Positions 11,606 through 23,300 of a DNA stretch of 64,000 nucleotides are shown here, in pieces (positions within the stretch are counted from its first letter, which is position 1; each line of letters opens with the position of its first letter). Below the pieces are notes generated by a model that was given only the letters and a program-made list of their open reading frames with translations, did no database searches and had not been told where the DNA came from. The stretch comes from Ustulina deusta (taxonomy: Eukaryota > Ascomycota > Sordariomycetes > Xylariales > Xylariaceae): contig JAJNNX010000078.1 of the NCBI GenBank assembly GCA_023159155.1, positions 62,001-126,000 on the forward strand. The letters are read 5' to 3'. Position numbers and translations under genes: made by a program.

Positions 11606-13235
11606 CTATAGACGATCTAATGCATGGCGTTCGAGATCGCCAGGAGCCTCAAATTTAATGCTGAATGATGTGCCAATAGTGGTAAGCTGCTGTATAACAA
11701 GCCCCATTTGGTCAGCTGTGCCCTGCAGATCGACCGACATCCGGTGCATCCCAGCACTAGACGTTTTGATGGGGCCATTCCCGCTGTTGGTCCCAAAGGG
11801 CTGGGACAGTGTACCTGCATCTGTATCTGTCACTGCAGCGGCGATAACGGGGTTGGAGAACCCGGTCAGGTAGTTGGAGCGTTCCAGTGCAGATGATGGT
11901 GGGCAATCTTCTGAGGGATGCTGCTGCGCCCCATGGACGCCTGGATGAGTGGCGCTAAATGTGGTGCCTAATTGGATGTTGTCGTCCGTAGAGTACGCTA
12001 AGACACGAGGTATGGCATGCGGCGTGGGGTATCTATGTAGGCGAGGAGCGTGATCCTTACGAAGTTGACCAGGACGTCCACCAGCGCACGTGGGTAATCC
12101 TTCCGGAGGGCAATCTCCCGAATCAGTCAAGTTACCTTTTTGGTTGAATGGACCCTGGATATCAACGCCATCGCGGCGACTCGGAAACTGATATTGCGCG
12201 AGATCATTATTCATGAACGAGTGACTAGGATCCCGTGCTTCTGATTGGAAATTTGTTGTTGGGAGCATTTGCTTCTCCATTGGGCTGAAGATTGGGGATT
12301 CTATCGACGTGATGGATCTTTTGTGAGTGCGCTGGGACGGCGGTTCGTCGGGCAAGCTGGGTGACATGGAAGAGAGGATTAGTTCGGAACCAGAATATTG
12401 TGTCTCGGCGCCGAAACCGTAGTTGTCAAGGGACTCATCAAAACTATCATCAGCCTCCTCTTGAGCAAGATATCTGTTGGACGCATCCACAGCGAAAAAA
12501 GGCGTAGTGGTCGCGTCAGAGAGCACATTGGGCTGACTAGCGTACCTGGCATTCCCCGTACGGTCAGTGGTAGGTCTTGTTTGGAGGGTAGCGTATCGGT
12601 TCTTCAACGCCAAGGTCGTTCGTCTGGGAGTATGATGGGCCGATATCCCTGTCCAGTTGGTTCCCTGCGACTTAACTGCTTGAAGCAATCGACAATCCTG
12701 TGTGTTGTTGGCTTGAGTATGATTTCGAGTCCGGCTCGCGCGTAAAACGACAGAACATCGAGTGATACAAAGGGATGGAGGGTATCATGACTAACCTCAT
12801 CCGGGGTGAAGTCGCTGTGATTAATATCTGGATCGAGGACCTGAGTCCAGTGACTCGAGCATTGGTCCGAATGCCTCGTGCCGACAGCTGCGGCGACTTG
12901 GGTCCATTGGGGTCCGTAGCTCCCAACGGCGTGCATCAATCGCTCGTCCTCGCTTTCAGACCACGGCCCCTTGACTGTGCAGCCCGCCAGGGTATTCCAC
13001 CACCGTCGGCGACAGTCTTTGTTACTCCTCCCGGGCACCGACTTGGCTAGGTCACGCCACATGAGCGGCCTTGAGTCCTGAATGGCTATTTAAAGCGCCA
13101 ATGTTAGCTCATGTCGAAAAGTTGATACGAGCGTCCGAAGACTTAATGAGACGACTATGTACTTTGAAGAACGGCATTTCTTAGCTGTTCGTCTTCCTTA
13201 GCTGTCCATGTTTTGCGGTCTCGTCCCGTGGACAT
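11606..13235 (-). CDS. Myb/SANT-domain transcription factor, three repeats
   Basis: This is a putative nuclear DNA-binding regulator and the only transcription-factor candidate in the window. The exons are 13163–13235, 12796–13085 and 11606–12697, giving 484 residues. Three Myb/SANT repeats occupy roughly residues 7–170. The first contains KTWTAKEDEQL and is split by an intron. The second contains KGPWSESEDERL, with spaced tryptophans (W-x-QVA, HWTQV). The third is HSDFTPDE followed, across an intron, by LLQAVKSQGTNW. The C-terminal part is Ser/Thr/Pro-rich and has no recognised domain. Myb-like proteins of this layout act as sequence-specific regulators, but a role in this cluster is inferred only from position. 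The gene lies between the retrotransposon and the P450/PKS pair. The start ATG at 13235 is followed at once by the first repeat. Confidence 0.83.
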
Positions 13236-14431
13236 TATGGGATCATGGTTCATGCGCAGTAGATGGAAATGGGGATCTTGGGCTTAGAAGGATGAAACTA
13301 TGGGGCAGCCTAACGTTCTTTTATGACATGGCTATACCGAAATTGGATTCAATTTAATATCGTGGACACCCACGACAGCGATACCGGCGTCTTGGGAGCA
13401 TTTCGCTCTCCAGCTTATCAATCACCTTGCCATCGAAACATTTTCCGCGTTCACGGTCAGAGCCAAACTCCGGGAGTGTGGCTTCTGCAATAAATCTCAC
13501 CTCTAGGGCTGAAATACCAACAAATCTCACCGCATGTACGCTAATACAAGTCAGAGATAAGCCATCGCCGGATCATGCCTAAAGAACATTGTTGTGAGGA
13601 AGTTCTTATGTCAGATCACTAATAACATAACTACCGTACATAACCCACCTATTAGACCTAAGTGGTCCTACAGACCGACAGGTGCCCCACAGTGTAACCT
13701 TTCCTTTGATAACATATTGCTTAATATATTCAGTGGTTTATTAATTTCGCATGAAAGGAAGTTGTGCTTTGCATGGGATCGGCTCTATGTAATTACGGTA
13801 AGTAAGGGGTCAGGTGGTAGGTGGGTTACACAAGGTATCATCGCATCATCTCACCACATCTAAGTAAGCCCATTGATAGCCTACATGAATGGGCACTATC
13901 AGACAGTCCTAGGCACCTTAGTGCCCACACACAAGAATTAGTAGCAGAAATACATAGCACACAAGCTAGATACTCCAGTTAAATTCTTCCTACATCATAC
14001 TCACAGACCTAAGCCACCAAGTGACGAGTTATGTACAGGGTCCGTCAGGAGGCACAAGTGCAATCGCTTATCGAATACGGCCTCTTTATCCCTTGAATAC
14101 ATCCCTTAGATTAGCTCGTACCGGAAGGACGATCCGAAGTTAGAGGGGAGTAGTGACTTTCTACATAAACAATGTTATGTTCGAAATAACATCACATTGC
14201 TGATAATTATCCCTTCTGTAACATCTGCCTAAGTAAGTACCTTCAGCACGGAACCACTCCATATTTCGTGTACTCATTGTCAGCCTATTCGAAGTTTCGA
14301 ATTCATTTCTGAGCATCTCTGTACTATTGCTGAGACCCAGCCACAGAAGTTGACCTATGAAACCGGCTGAGCTGGCTGATTTAAGGAGCGAGTTGTAAAA
14401 TGTTGCCCCGAATTAGCCAGCTGTAGACCAC
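13236..14431. other. Spacer between the Myb-like gene and P450-1
   Basis: No supported gene. The part next to the Myb start should hold its promoter. The segment ending at 14056 resembles the end of the neighbouring retrotransposon LTR and is listed separately. Confidence 0.5.
13940..14056 (+). repeat. Diverged LTR-like remnant
   Basis: The stretch ending ...CCAAGTGACGAGTTATGTACAGGG...GGAGGCACA at 14056 closely resembles the terminal ~60 bp of the LTR at 11307–11559 (CCAAGTGACTAGTTCTGTAGAGGG...CGAGGCACA). It is probably part of a solo LTR of a related family. The upstream boundary is uncertain and could lie near 13590. It is not RIP-saturated. Confidence 0.45.
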
Positions 14432-16436
14432 TCAGACTGACGAATCGGTTTCTCGGTATTTTAAGCGTGCATAAAATCCCGTTTGTTTGAAGAACCAAGC
14501 ATTCTCAACCGTGAAAAGGTGGGGGTCGACAATCTGTAGCTGCTGGGTTGTAAGTTGACGGCGGCCTCCGGGCTTCGGGAAAGGTTCCATTTCGGTGGGT
14601 GACTTACCTCATAGTTCAGAACCAGGAACGAGATACATTTCTTGGCCTCCAACATTCCCAGGTGCCTTCCAAGGCAGATGCGTCGACCCGCGCCAAACTG
14701 TCGTTATCAACATTCTCACGTCAGCCAATTCATATCTTGCAGATCTCTCTGGACGATGAAACAACACATGTTGTTCTTATCAGGGTGACCGAAAGGGATC
14801 AGAATAACTCACCGTCAGCATGCTCTGCTCCAATTCCTTCTTCTTAGCACCGTTTTGATCAAGCCATCTCTCCGGCCGCCAGGCCTCAGCGTCTTGTCCA
14901 AAAGTCCCCATGTGGCGGTTACTGACGTAGGGGTTTCCACCAACAGCTGTCCCTTTGGGGAGATAGTGTCCCAAAATATCCATGCCCTCAGCCGGGACCT
15001 GACGCTCTAGAGGAAGAGCGAAGGGGGGATGCATGCGGCCGCCTTCTTGCACACAGGCATCCAGGTATGGCAGTTCTCGCACTTCCTCCCAGCTCGGGTA
15101 AGGTCGGGAAACTTGAGCCGCGAGCAGCTCCTGGCGCAGCTTCTCAAGCGTGCGGCGGTGCGTCAGGAGGTTGAACATGGTCGTCCTTATGATCGTTCCG
15201 ACCGAGTCTGAGCCAGCGATGACGTTGGTAAAGACCCATGCCGTCGCAGCCCTGAGTACAGCAGTTCAGCAACTTCTTCGCTAATATCAGATCTACGGCC
15301 AAGCACCCACATACCACGGCGGTGTTCCAGGAGATTTCGTCTGAATCTCTAAATAACGAGCGAGGAGGTCTTTCTCGGCAGACGGGGCCGTCTTAGCTTG
15401 CTTTTCCTCGATCCCGGATTTTTGCCTCTCAGCAATAACCTGATTGACAAACTTGAGGATTGCAAGCCCAGGTGTCTTGCGGAACGTGTCTACAAGCCAG
15501 TTCTTATATAGGTATTTGTCGAGCCAAGGAATTTGGGTCATCTGCAACTCTTGGTGAGTTTCTGATTCCGAGTCTTTGGAAAATTCATCTGTTATGTGCA
15601 GGCTTACCGGAGCTGCTGTTTTCATATGGTGGAAGATTCTCTCAATCACTAGGGTTGGTCTCCTTAGTTTCGAACACTTCTCTCGACCAGTAATAATACT
15701 AATTGGCCTTTTACTCACTTCCATTTTCATCTTTCCCATCGTCGAGAAATCCATATCGCCGAGAAAATGTCATGGTCCCCATAACATCAAAAGCGAAGTA
15801 CTGAATCCAGTCTCCAAGATCACACGTAGTCTCCGTCTTCACAAATCTGGCTTCAATCTGCTTTTGTAGCTGGCCCAAGACGTCGTTCACCATTGGTTCA
15901 TACTTTGTGATGCTAGACTGCGAGAATAACGGTGCTATGGGGTTCTTGATACTTTTCAGTGTCTCTTCGTCTTGAGTGTTAAAGACGAGTTTCAATGCCC
16001 CTCCTTTGCGTGAGTAGGCTCGTAATGCTGTGTAGAAGTCGCCCTATGGGAGATATCAGTCGTTAGTAGAAATTGGTGAGTTGACATTTGGTATATTCTT
16101 TAGGCAAACCTTTGGAACGCCCGCTCTCATCGGGTAAATCGTTGGAATCGCTTTCGGATTGCTGACAGACACCATATTAGGGCCCATACGGACAACATCG
16201 CCGTATTTTTCATGCATTTGCTGAAATATTAGATGTGCGCGGCCTGACTTCACCCATGACACCCGCTGGAGGTTGGTGAACTTGGCCCAAAACGGCCCGG
16301 GAATCTTTCTCAATGGCCACCACGTCCTGAAAAGATGTATTATCAGAAGGCCAAGGGAAATAGTCAATGTGGTCTGGGCGCTCAGGCTCCCGCGCAGGAA
16401 GCTGAAGAGAGATCCTTCTTCATCAGACACACCCAT
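14432..16436 (-). CDS. Cytochrome P450 monooxygenase, pisatin-demethylase-like (P450-1)
   Basis: This is a haem-thiolate monooxygenase probably anchored in the ER membrane and expected to hydroxylate or oxidise the polyketide product. The seven exons are 16110–16436, 15719–16043, 15608–15648, 15315–15541, 14813–15251, 14608–14697 and 14432–14533, giving 516 residues. An N-terminal membrane segment ([10 protein letters not shown]) is followed by the proline hinge RKIPGP. The I-helix motif AGSDSVGT, the PERW region and the haem-binding [10 protein letters not shown] are all present. The C-terminal [14 protein letters not shown] pattern resembles the pisatin demethylase / benzoate hydroxylase-like P450 group. 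Start 16436 is preferred over the in-frame Met at 16457. It is transcribed away from the non-reducing PKS across about 920 bp, which suggests co-regulation. The substrate is not predictable. Confidence 0.9.
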
Positions 16437-17358
16437 TTTGTCGGTATGGAAGTTCAAGAGGTATAATCACCCTGCTTGTTCAGGACGCAGAGAATGTAAT
16501 TATAATGTAATCAGAGCCTTTTATCTCATAGCATCACTATTTTTAACACTTTGGCTTTTCACTTTTATTTCTAAGTGATGCGACTGAATCCCGACCTTGT
16601 CGCACCAGAGCCAAATCGAGTACTAACTCGCACCTGCATGCGGCCTTGCGTTGAGTCTAACCCTAGTTTAAAGCGAAATGCGGGATTAGTTAACACCGCA
16701 CCATTCATGCAGAAAAACGCTGGACTACTCGGAACCCGTCTCAGGGAATGATGACCCACAAGGTACGCGTAATTACTCGATAGATTTTCATATAATGTAT
16801 GACTTGCAAGGGGGGGCGAAAAGCATACGTGTTGTCAGCGTCCCCTATAGTCAGCAATGATGCCATGCCGATAATTTGTTCGAATGCGCGTGATCTTACT
16901 CTGATCTCACAGCTGTTTGCAACACACCTGTGATGAGATCCGAGTGTAGCGCTGGAACCGAGTGCAACTAAACTTGGAGAACGAGCGAAATCAACCTTAA
17001 GCGCAGCTTGATTCTCGAGCTGGCTGATTCTGGATTACATCCGGAACCGATACGACCTGTTACGGTTCCTAACATGGATGCCTGTAGATAGGCTATTCCG
17101 GAAATCTGCGGTTCTTGTATTGTGATTCTATAGTTCATGAAGTGTGTTGTCTCTCTAACATTACCATCATCCCCTATGTACCGGTGCAAATATAATTTTC
17201 ATGTCGGTTTCGACGTTGAATCCTGGAGCATAATTGAGTCAAGCATAGTCCCATAACCACAATTAAAGGAGCATCTCAACAGCTCATCCATTAAGTGCCT
17301 ATTGCAGCTTCTTTCAACGAGAGAATCAAACTGCCTTCTGCTCTCTCACCAGAAAACA
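16437..17358. promoter_or_regulatory. Bidirectional promoter region, P450-1 / non-reducing PKS
   Basis: This 922-bp non-coding interval separates two divergent start codons. No strong TATA box is obvious on either side. A Myb-core-like CTGTTA lies at 17057–17062, which is weak evidence alone. Shared control of the two genes is inferred from the divergent layout. Confidence 0.5.
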
Positions 17359-20300
17359 ATGGAGTCAAAACCTGAGATCCTTCTGTTCGGACCCGAGATT
17401 ACCAAATGGTCTCCAGGGACATTTTCCGCTCTACAGGCCGCGCTCTACGAGTCCGGCTCGGAGTTTAAGTACCTCCGACAAGCTCTCGTGGACCTCCCCG
17501 ATCTCTGGCCAGAGTTACAAGCCAAGCTAGGCCCTGCGGCTCTGCCCAGCACCGGACTTCAAGAACTCGAAAAGCTTCGAGCCTTTGGCTCCGGTGGCGC
17601 ACTACTAGATCCTGACTCTTTGTCTGTCATATGCCTGGCGACTCTGACCGTGGTATATCATGGCATCGAGTTTCATCGCCTCGGTCGTAATGGTACCACT
17701 GATCCTTCACGGCCACTTGCAGGTTTTGATGGGGTTCAAGGATTCTGTGTCGGGTTTCTGTCCGCAGCAGCCGCAGCTGCTTCGGCAACTTGGGCGGAAT
17801 ATCAGAGAAATCTGACAGCGGCCCTCAGGATTGCGGCATGTATCGGAATGGCTGTCGAACTTGAGGATCAAACACACGAGCATCATGAGAAATCGGCTTC
17901 CCTGTCCATCAGGTGCAAAGTGCCGGTAGATACGGCCAACAGCCAAGTGAAAGAGCTCTTAGCAGAGTTTCCTACCGTGAGTTTCTCCACCTTCTATCAA
18001 TATGTCTATACCCTCGCTTTCTTTCTGACGCCGTATGGAAATCAAGGCTTATATTGCGTGCATTACCGATGAGACGTCCCTCACGGTAACACTCCCCAGA
18101 CGGGAAATATCCGCCTTCTCCGATCACGCCAAATCAATGGGCATATTGACATATGACATTCAAATGTCCGGAGCTTTCCACCATGCTCGCCACGCAGAGA
18201 CTGCCCACCAAATTGGAAACTACCTCGCTAGTCGGCCAGGACTCCACTTCATATGTAACGCCGACGAGCTCCAACTGCCGCTCAGGTCCAACGAGAACGG
18301 CCAGGAAATCAGTACAACTAGTCTCACTGACGTGGCGGTCGAGTCAATTCTCTGTAAAACCGCGAACTGGTTCGAGGTCGTCAAGTCAACCATCAAAGCG
18401 CTGCCGGCCCAAGATTACAAGTTCACAACAGTCGGCAAAGGCTCCTTCGTTCCGTCATCACTGCTGCAGCAAAAACATGCGCTCCCTCCCGCCAACGCAG
18501 AGCGGCACGTCGCAATTGTCGGCATGGCATGCCGCTTTCCCAACTCCGACAATGTTACGGAGTTCTGGGAGCTTCTCAAGTCTGGCGCCACAGCGCTGAG
18601 CAAACTGCCTGTCGAGCGATTCGATCCTTCCAAAATCCGCCGTCAGCCGTCCATAGCGCACATCAAGGGCAACTTCATTCGGGAGCCCGATGTGTTTGAC
18701 CACCGTTTTTTCGGCGTGTCTGGGCGCGAAGCTAAGAGCACTGATCCGCAGCAGCGACTAGCGCTGCAAGTGGCATACGAGGCACTCGAGTCGTCAGGCT
18801 ACTACAGCCAGCCGGTGGAACAGAGATCATTGGATGTGGGATGCTATGTGGGAGTGGCGGCATCAGATTGGGAGGAGAACGTCGCGTCAGAAGATGCCAA
18901 TGCTTTCTCGCTTACTGGAACCTCGCGGGCTTTCGTGAGCGGTAAGATTAGCCATTTTTTCGGTTGGTCTGGTCCGTCCATCAGCTTCGATACCGCCTGT
19001 TCTTCGTCCGCTGTAGCCATACACACAGCCTGCAAGGTATGAAGACCCGGACTGTTTCTTTTGACATTGCCCATAAACTCACTTTCTCTCCAGGCACTGA
19101 TCGCAGGTGAATGCTCAGCCGCGCTCGCGGGAGGCGTCAACGTCATGACCGGCCCTCTCATGTTTCAAAACCTTGCTGCCGCGTCGTTTATCAATCCTGA
19201 AGGTTCATCGAGAGCCTTCGACGAGTCTGCCAATGGCTACTGTCGCGGTGAGGGGGCTGGGATGCTAGTGCTAAAGCGTCTCTCAGACGCTGTGGCCCAG
19301 GAAGATCTGATTCTGGGCGTGATAACAGGATCGGCCGTCAACCAGGGGGCCAACAGTAGCCCCATAACCGTCCCTCACAGCGCTTCCCAAAGTTCCCTGT
19401 ACAGGACTGCACTTGCAAGTGGGGGGGTTAGCTCGGAAGAAGTCTCATACGTTGAAGCTCATGGTACAGGTACGTTGGTTTCATCAATTTAGCTCGTACC
19501 CGTCTCACATATCCCTAGGCACACCTGTGGGCGATCCGATCGAGTACGAAAGCGTGCGTACGACATTTTGCGGTCGGCGAGGTGTCGGCCAGGAGCTTTT
19601 CATCGGAAGCGTAAAAGACAACATCGGGCATGCTGAAGCCGCCTCCGGTGTGGCTGCGGTCATAAAATGTCTTCTCATGATGCAGCACAGCGTCATTCCC
19701 AAGCAGGCCGGGTTTAAGAAGCTCAACCACCGCATCACGAGTCACCCTTCCGACAGGCTCGTAGTGCCTATGCGGACGGAGCCATGGAGTAACGACAAGA
19801 AAGTCGCCGTGGTGAACAATTACGGCGCTGCCGGAAGCAATGCTGCGCTCGTCATCCGACGTCATGCCCCTGGCAACGTTGGCCTGTCCAATCGCAATAT
19901 AGCGAGGGAGGTGGCCGGCTGCCAACCCATCCTCGTCGCTGCGAAATCAGCGACGAGTCTCGCATCATGGCTGACTGCACTGAAACCCTATGCTCAGAAA
20001 GCCAGTTCTTTGTCAGATTTTGCAATCAACGTTGCGAGGAGGCAGAATCGGACGTTCTCGTACCGTGCCGCGTTTTTTGCCTCTGACCTTGAACAACTCG
20101 CCCTGGAGCTAGAAACACAAATTGCAGCGGTGAAAACGACCGTTCCAAAGCCTGTACAACGTTCCCCGGTCATCTTGTGCTTTGGAGGTCAGACAGGAAG
20201 GTCAGCTTGTCTGTCAAAGGACCTTTTCAATGCCTCGAAGGTACTTCAAAAACATTTAGCCGACTGCGATTCGGCGTGCCGCTCGTTAGGCTTGCCCAGC

Positions 20301-23300
20301 ATCTTCCCCGGACTATTCGAGTCTGAAGAGATAGATGATCTGGTAGTTCTTCATTCCACTCTCTTTGCTATCCAGTATTCCACCGCGAAGTGCTGGCTTG
20401 ACAGTGGCCTCGAAGTAGACACGCTTATTGGGCACAGCTTTGGGCAGTTGACGGCACTATGCGTCGCCGACGCCCTTTCCCTACGCGACGCGCTCTACTT
20501 GGTCACAGAGAGAAGTCGACTTGTCCAGGAGAAATGGCTTGGTGACTCGGGCTCTATGCTTGCTGTTGAAGGCGAACAACAGGTTGTCAAAATCATTGCG
20601 AGCTTGAGCGCTCTTGAGATTGCTTGCTACAACGGCCCTCGAAGCTTTGTTTTATCTGGGGCAACCGAAGCTGTCAATGATGCTGAGCGAGAATGTGCTA
20701 AGAGGCAGCTCAAAGCGACAAGGTTGAAAAACAGTCATGCGTACCACTCTCGGTTGACCGACAGTTTACTTCCAGAATATTCCAAAGTCGCCAGATCCAT
20801 TGTTACAAAGACGCCAAGAATCCGTGTCGAAACATGCTCTGAAGGAATGGAGTGGCCCGAGGTCACTGCCGAAGCTATCTGTCAACACACACGAGAGCCA
20901 GTGTATTTCCTCGACGCTGTCAAGCGGATTGCCTCGCGGGTTGGGCCGGCAAACTGGGTCGAAGCCGGCTCAGCTTCTCCAATTATACCCATGGCTCGTC
21001 GTGCGTTGGGCGACGAACTGGCTTCTGGCAACACCTTCTTCCCGTTGAACCTGAGTACTCCAGACGCGGTAGCTAACCTTTCCGAGGTAACCTGCAGTCT
21101 ATGGAGATCCGGTTCTCAGATATCTCATTGGATCCATCTCAGAGGACATACTGACACGTTCAATTACGTAGAGCTTCCGCCGTATCAATTCGACAAACCG
21201 CGCCACTGGACAAATTACCGTCCCCGAGAGAGTCAGCCCCCGGCCGACGCCAGTCATAAATCGACGTCACCACATCTCCAGACATTGATCACCAAGCTAC
21301 CTCCCGACGGACAGCAGGAAAAAGACGGGATTTTATTCTCAATTGACAAGGGTCATCCAATTTTTGAGCTCGCTACACGAGGGCATGCCGTAGTGAACCA
21401 AAGTCTATGTCCAGCCTCGATGTACATCGAGCTCGTTGCTCGGTGTGCCATCGCCAACCTAGGCGCGGCGTCCGATGGGATGTTACCTCAAATTGAAGAC
21501 CTGGCCATGTCCGCGCCCATTGGGTTGAGCCGAGACCGCCATCTGTTTGTACGGTTGTCCTCTCCATACCCACAGAGGGGTCAACCGCGAGGGTTCTCCT
21601 TGTTCAGCAGAGCAGGGAGCGATGCACGAGAGACCCTCCACGCCAGCGGAAGAATCTATCTAGTGCCCACAGATGACCATATATTAACGGCAAGGCTGTT
21701 GTTGGCCAAGCGATTGATTAGAGACTGGCAGGCAGACCGCATTCAGTCGTCGCCACAGACCGCGCAGATCTCTGGCAAGATGATCTACAAGGTCTTCTCG
21801 GAGGTGGTGGACTATGCTCCATATTACCACGGCGTGCGCTCTATATCGGCGCTGTGGAATGAAGCCGTCGGTGTAGTGACGATCCCGACGGCTAAATCCG
21901 CCAGTTCCGAATTTGGAGTATGTGATCCAACGACTGTCGACAACTTCACTCAGGTGGCTGGACTGCACATCAATTCCATGAGCGACCGACCCAATGGAAT
22001 CGTCTTCATGTGCACTGCTATTGAGGAGATCTCGTTCGCCCCAGGATTCATGACGAACAAGTCACCAGACAGGGTCTGGTCTGTATATACGAAGTACGAG
22101 GTTGATTCGAAAGGGAACAAGGTTAGTGATATCTTCGCCACTGACAGCCAGACCGGCGATCTAGTGGTCGTTATACTCGCCGCAACTTTCAAGGGTGTTC
22201 CGATCAAGTCCCTCGCCAGGCATCTCGGCAGTCTGGCAGAGGACAAGGCTCAGGTGGTCAAAGCCCGGGCAGTCTATACACCACCCTTGTCGCCAGATTC
22301 CGGAAGTCAGTCTCCATCGCCCGAGAGGTCTGATGACGACGATGATGGCTTCATTACAACACCCCAAACTTCTGAAGCTACTACGGAGACGGAAACGGCG
22401 CTGGGAAAACTGCAGACCATGCTGTGCGAGCTTTTGGAGGTTGCTCCGCATGAAGTCAAGACAAGCTCCACGCTCGATGATCTTGGGGTGGATTCACTTC
22501 TTGTCACAGAAGTACTGTCCGAGATACACAAGTGGTTCGGCGTCGCCATCTCGCCGACCCAGCTTCAGAATGTCAAGGATGTTTCGTCTCTAGCACGATT
22601 GATTAATCCCAAAGAGGCTGCCCCTCGACAGGGCGCGATGAACATAAGAAAGCAGCCAGAGAAGGCAAGCACTGAAACGGTACTCACAAAGCTACAGACC
22701 ATGCTGTGTGAGCTATTGGAGGTTAATGCTCAAGAAGTTCGGCCGACCTCCAGCCTTGAAGAGCTCGGGATAGACTCACTCCTTGTTACTGAAGTGTTGT
22801 CCGAGATAGTCAAGTGGTTTGGCGTTTCCATATCGCCGACTGAGCTTCAGAGTGTGAAGGACGTGGCTGCCCTGGCACAGTTGATAACTCCGGAGCCGGG
22901 TAATTCTCCTAAGGATAGCATGATTACAAGTCAGAGGTCTAAGACGGCACGAAACGCGACGGCAGATCCGGCAGGAGATGCCTATGCCACGCACACTATT
23001 GAGTCAACGACCAATGACTCTTTCGCAGTGATGGCCCAGAAGCTCTTTACCAGCGGCCGAACAACGTTCGGACAATGTGCAGATGAGGCCGGCTTGACGA
23101 ATTTCTGTACCAATTTCCTCCCACAGCAGACGCAGCTGGGAGTTGTATACATTGTGGAGGCCTTCGATAAGCTTGGCTGCCGTCTAAAAGACGTCAAAGA
23201 GGGCGACCAGATACCAATTATCTTGTACGCATCGAGACACGAAAAGCTGGTGTCTCAGATATACGGCATCCTGAAAGATTACGGCATTCTATCTCAGGAG

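Noticed and set aside
17302..17358. Upstream Met for the non-reducing PKS
   Set aside because: The extra 19 residues are unlike SAT N-termini; homology starts at the Met at 17359.
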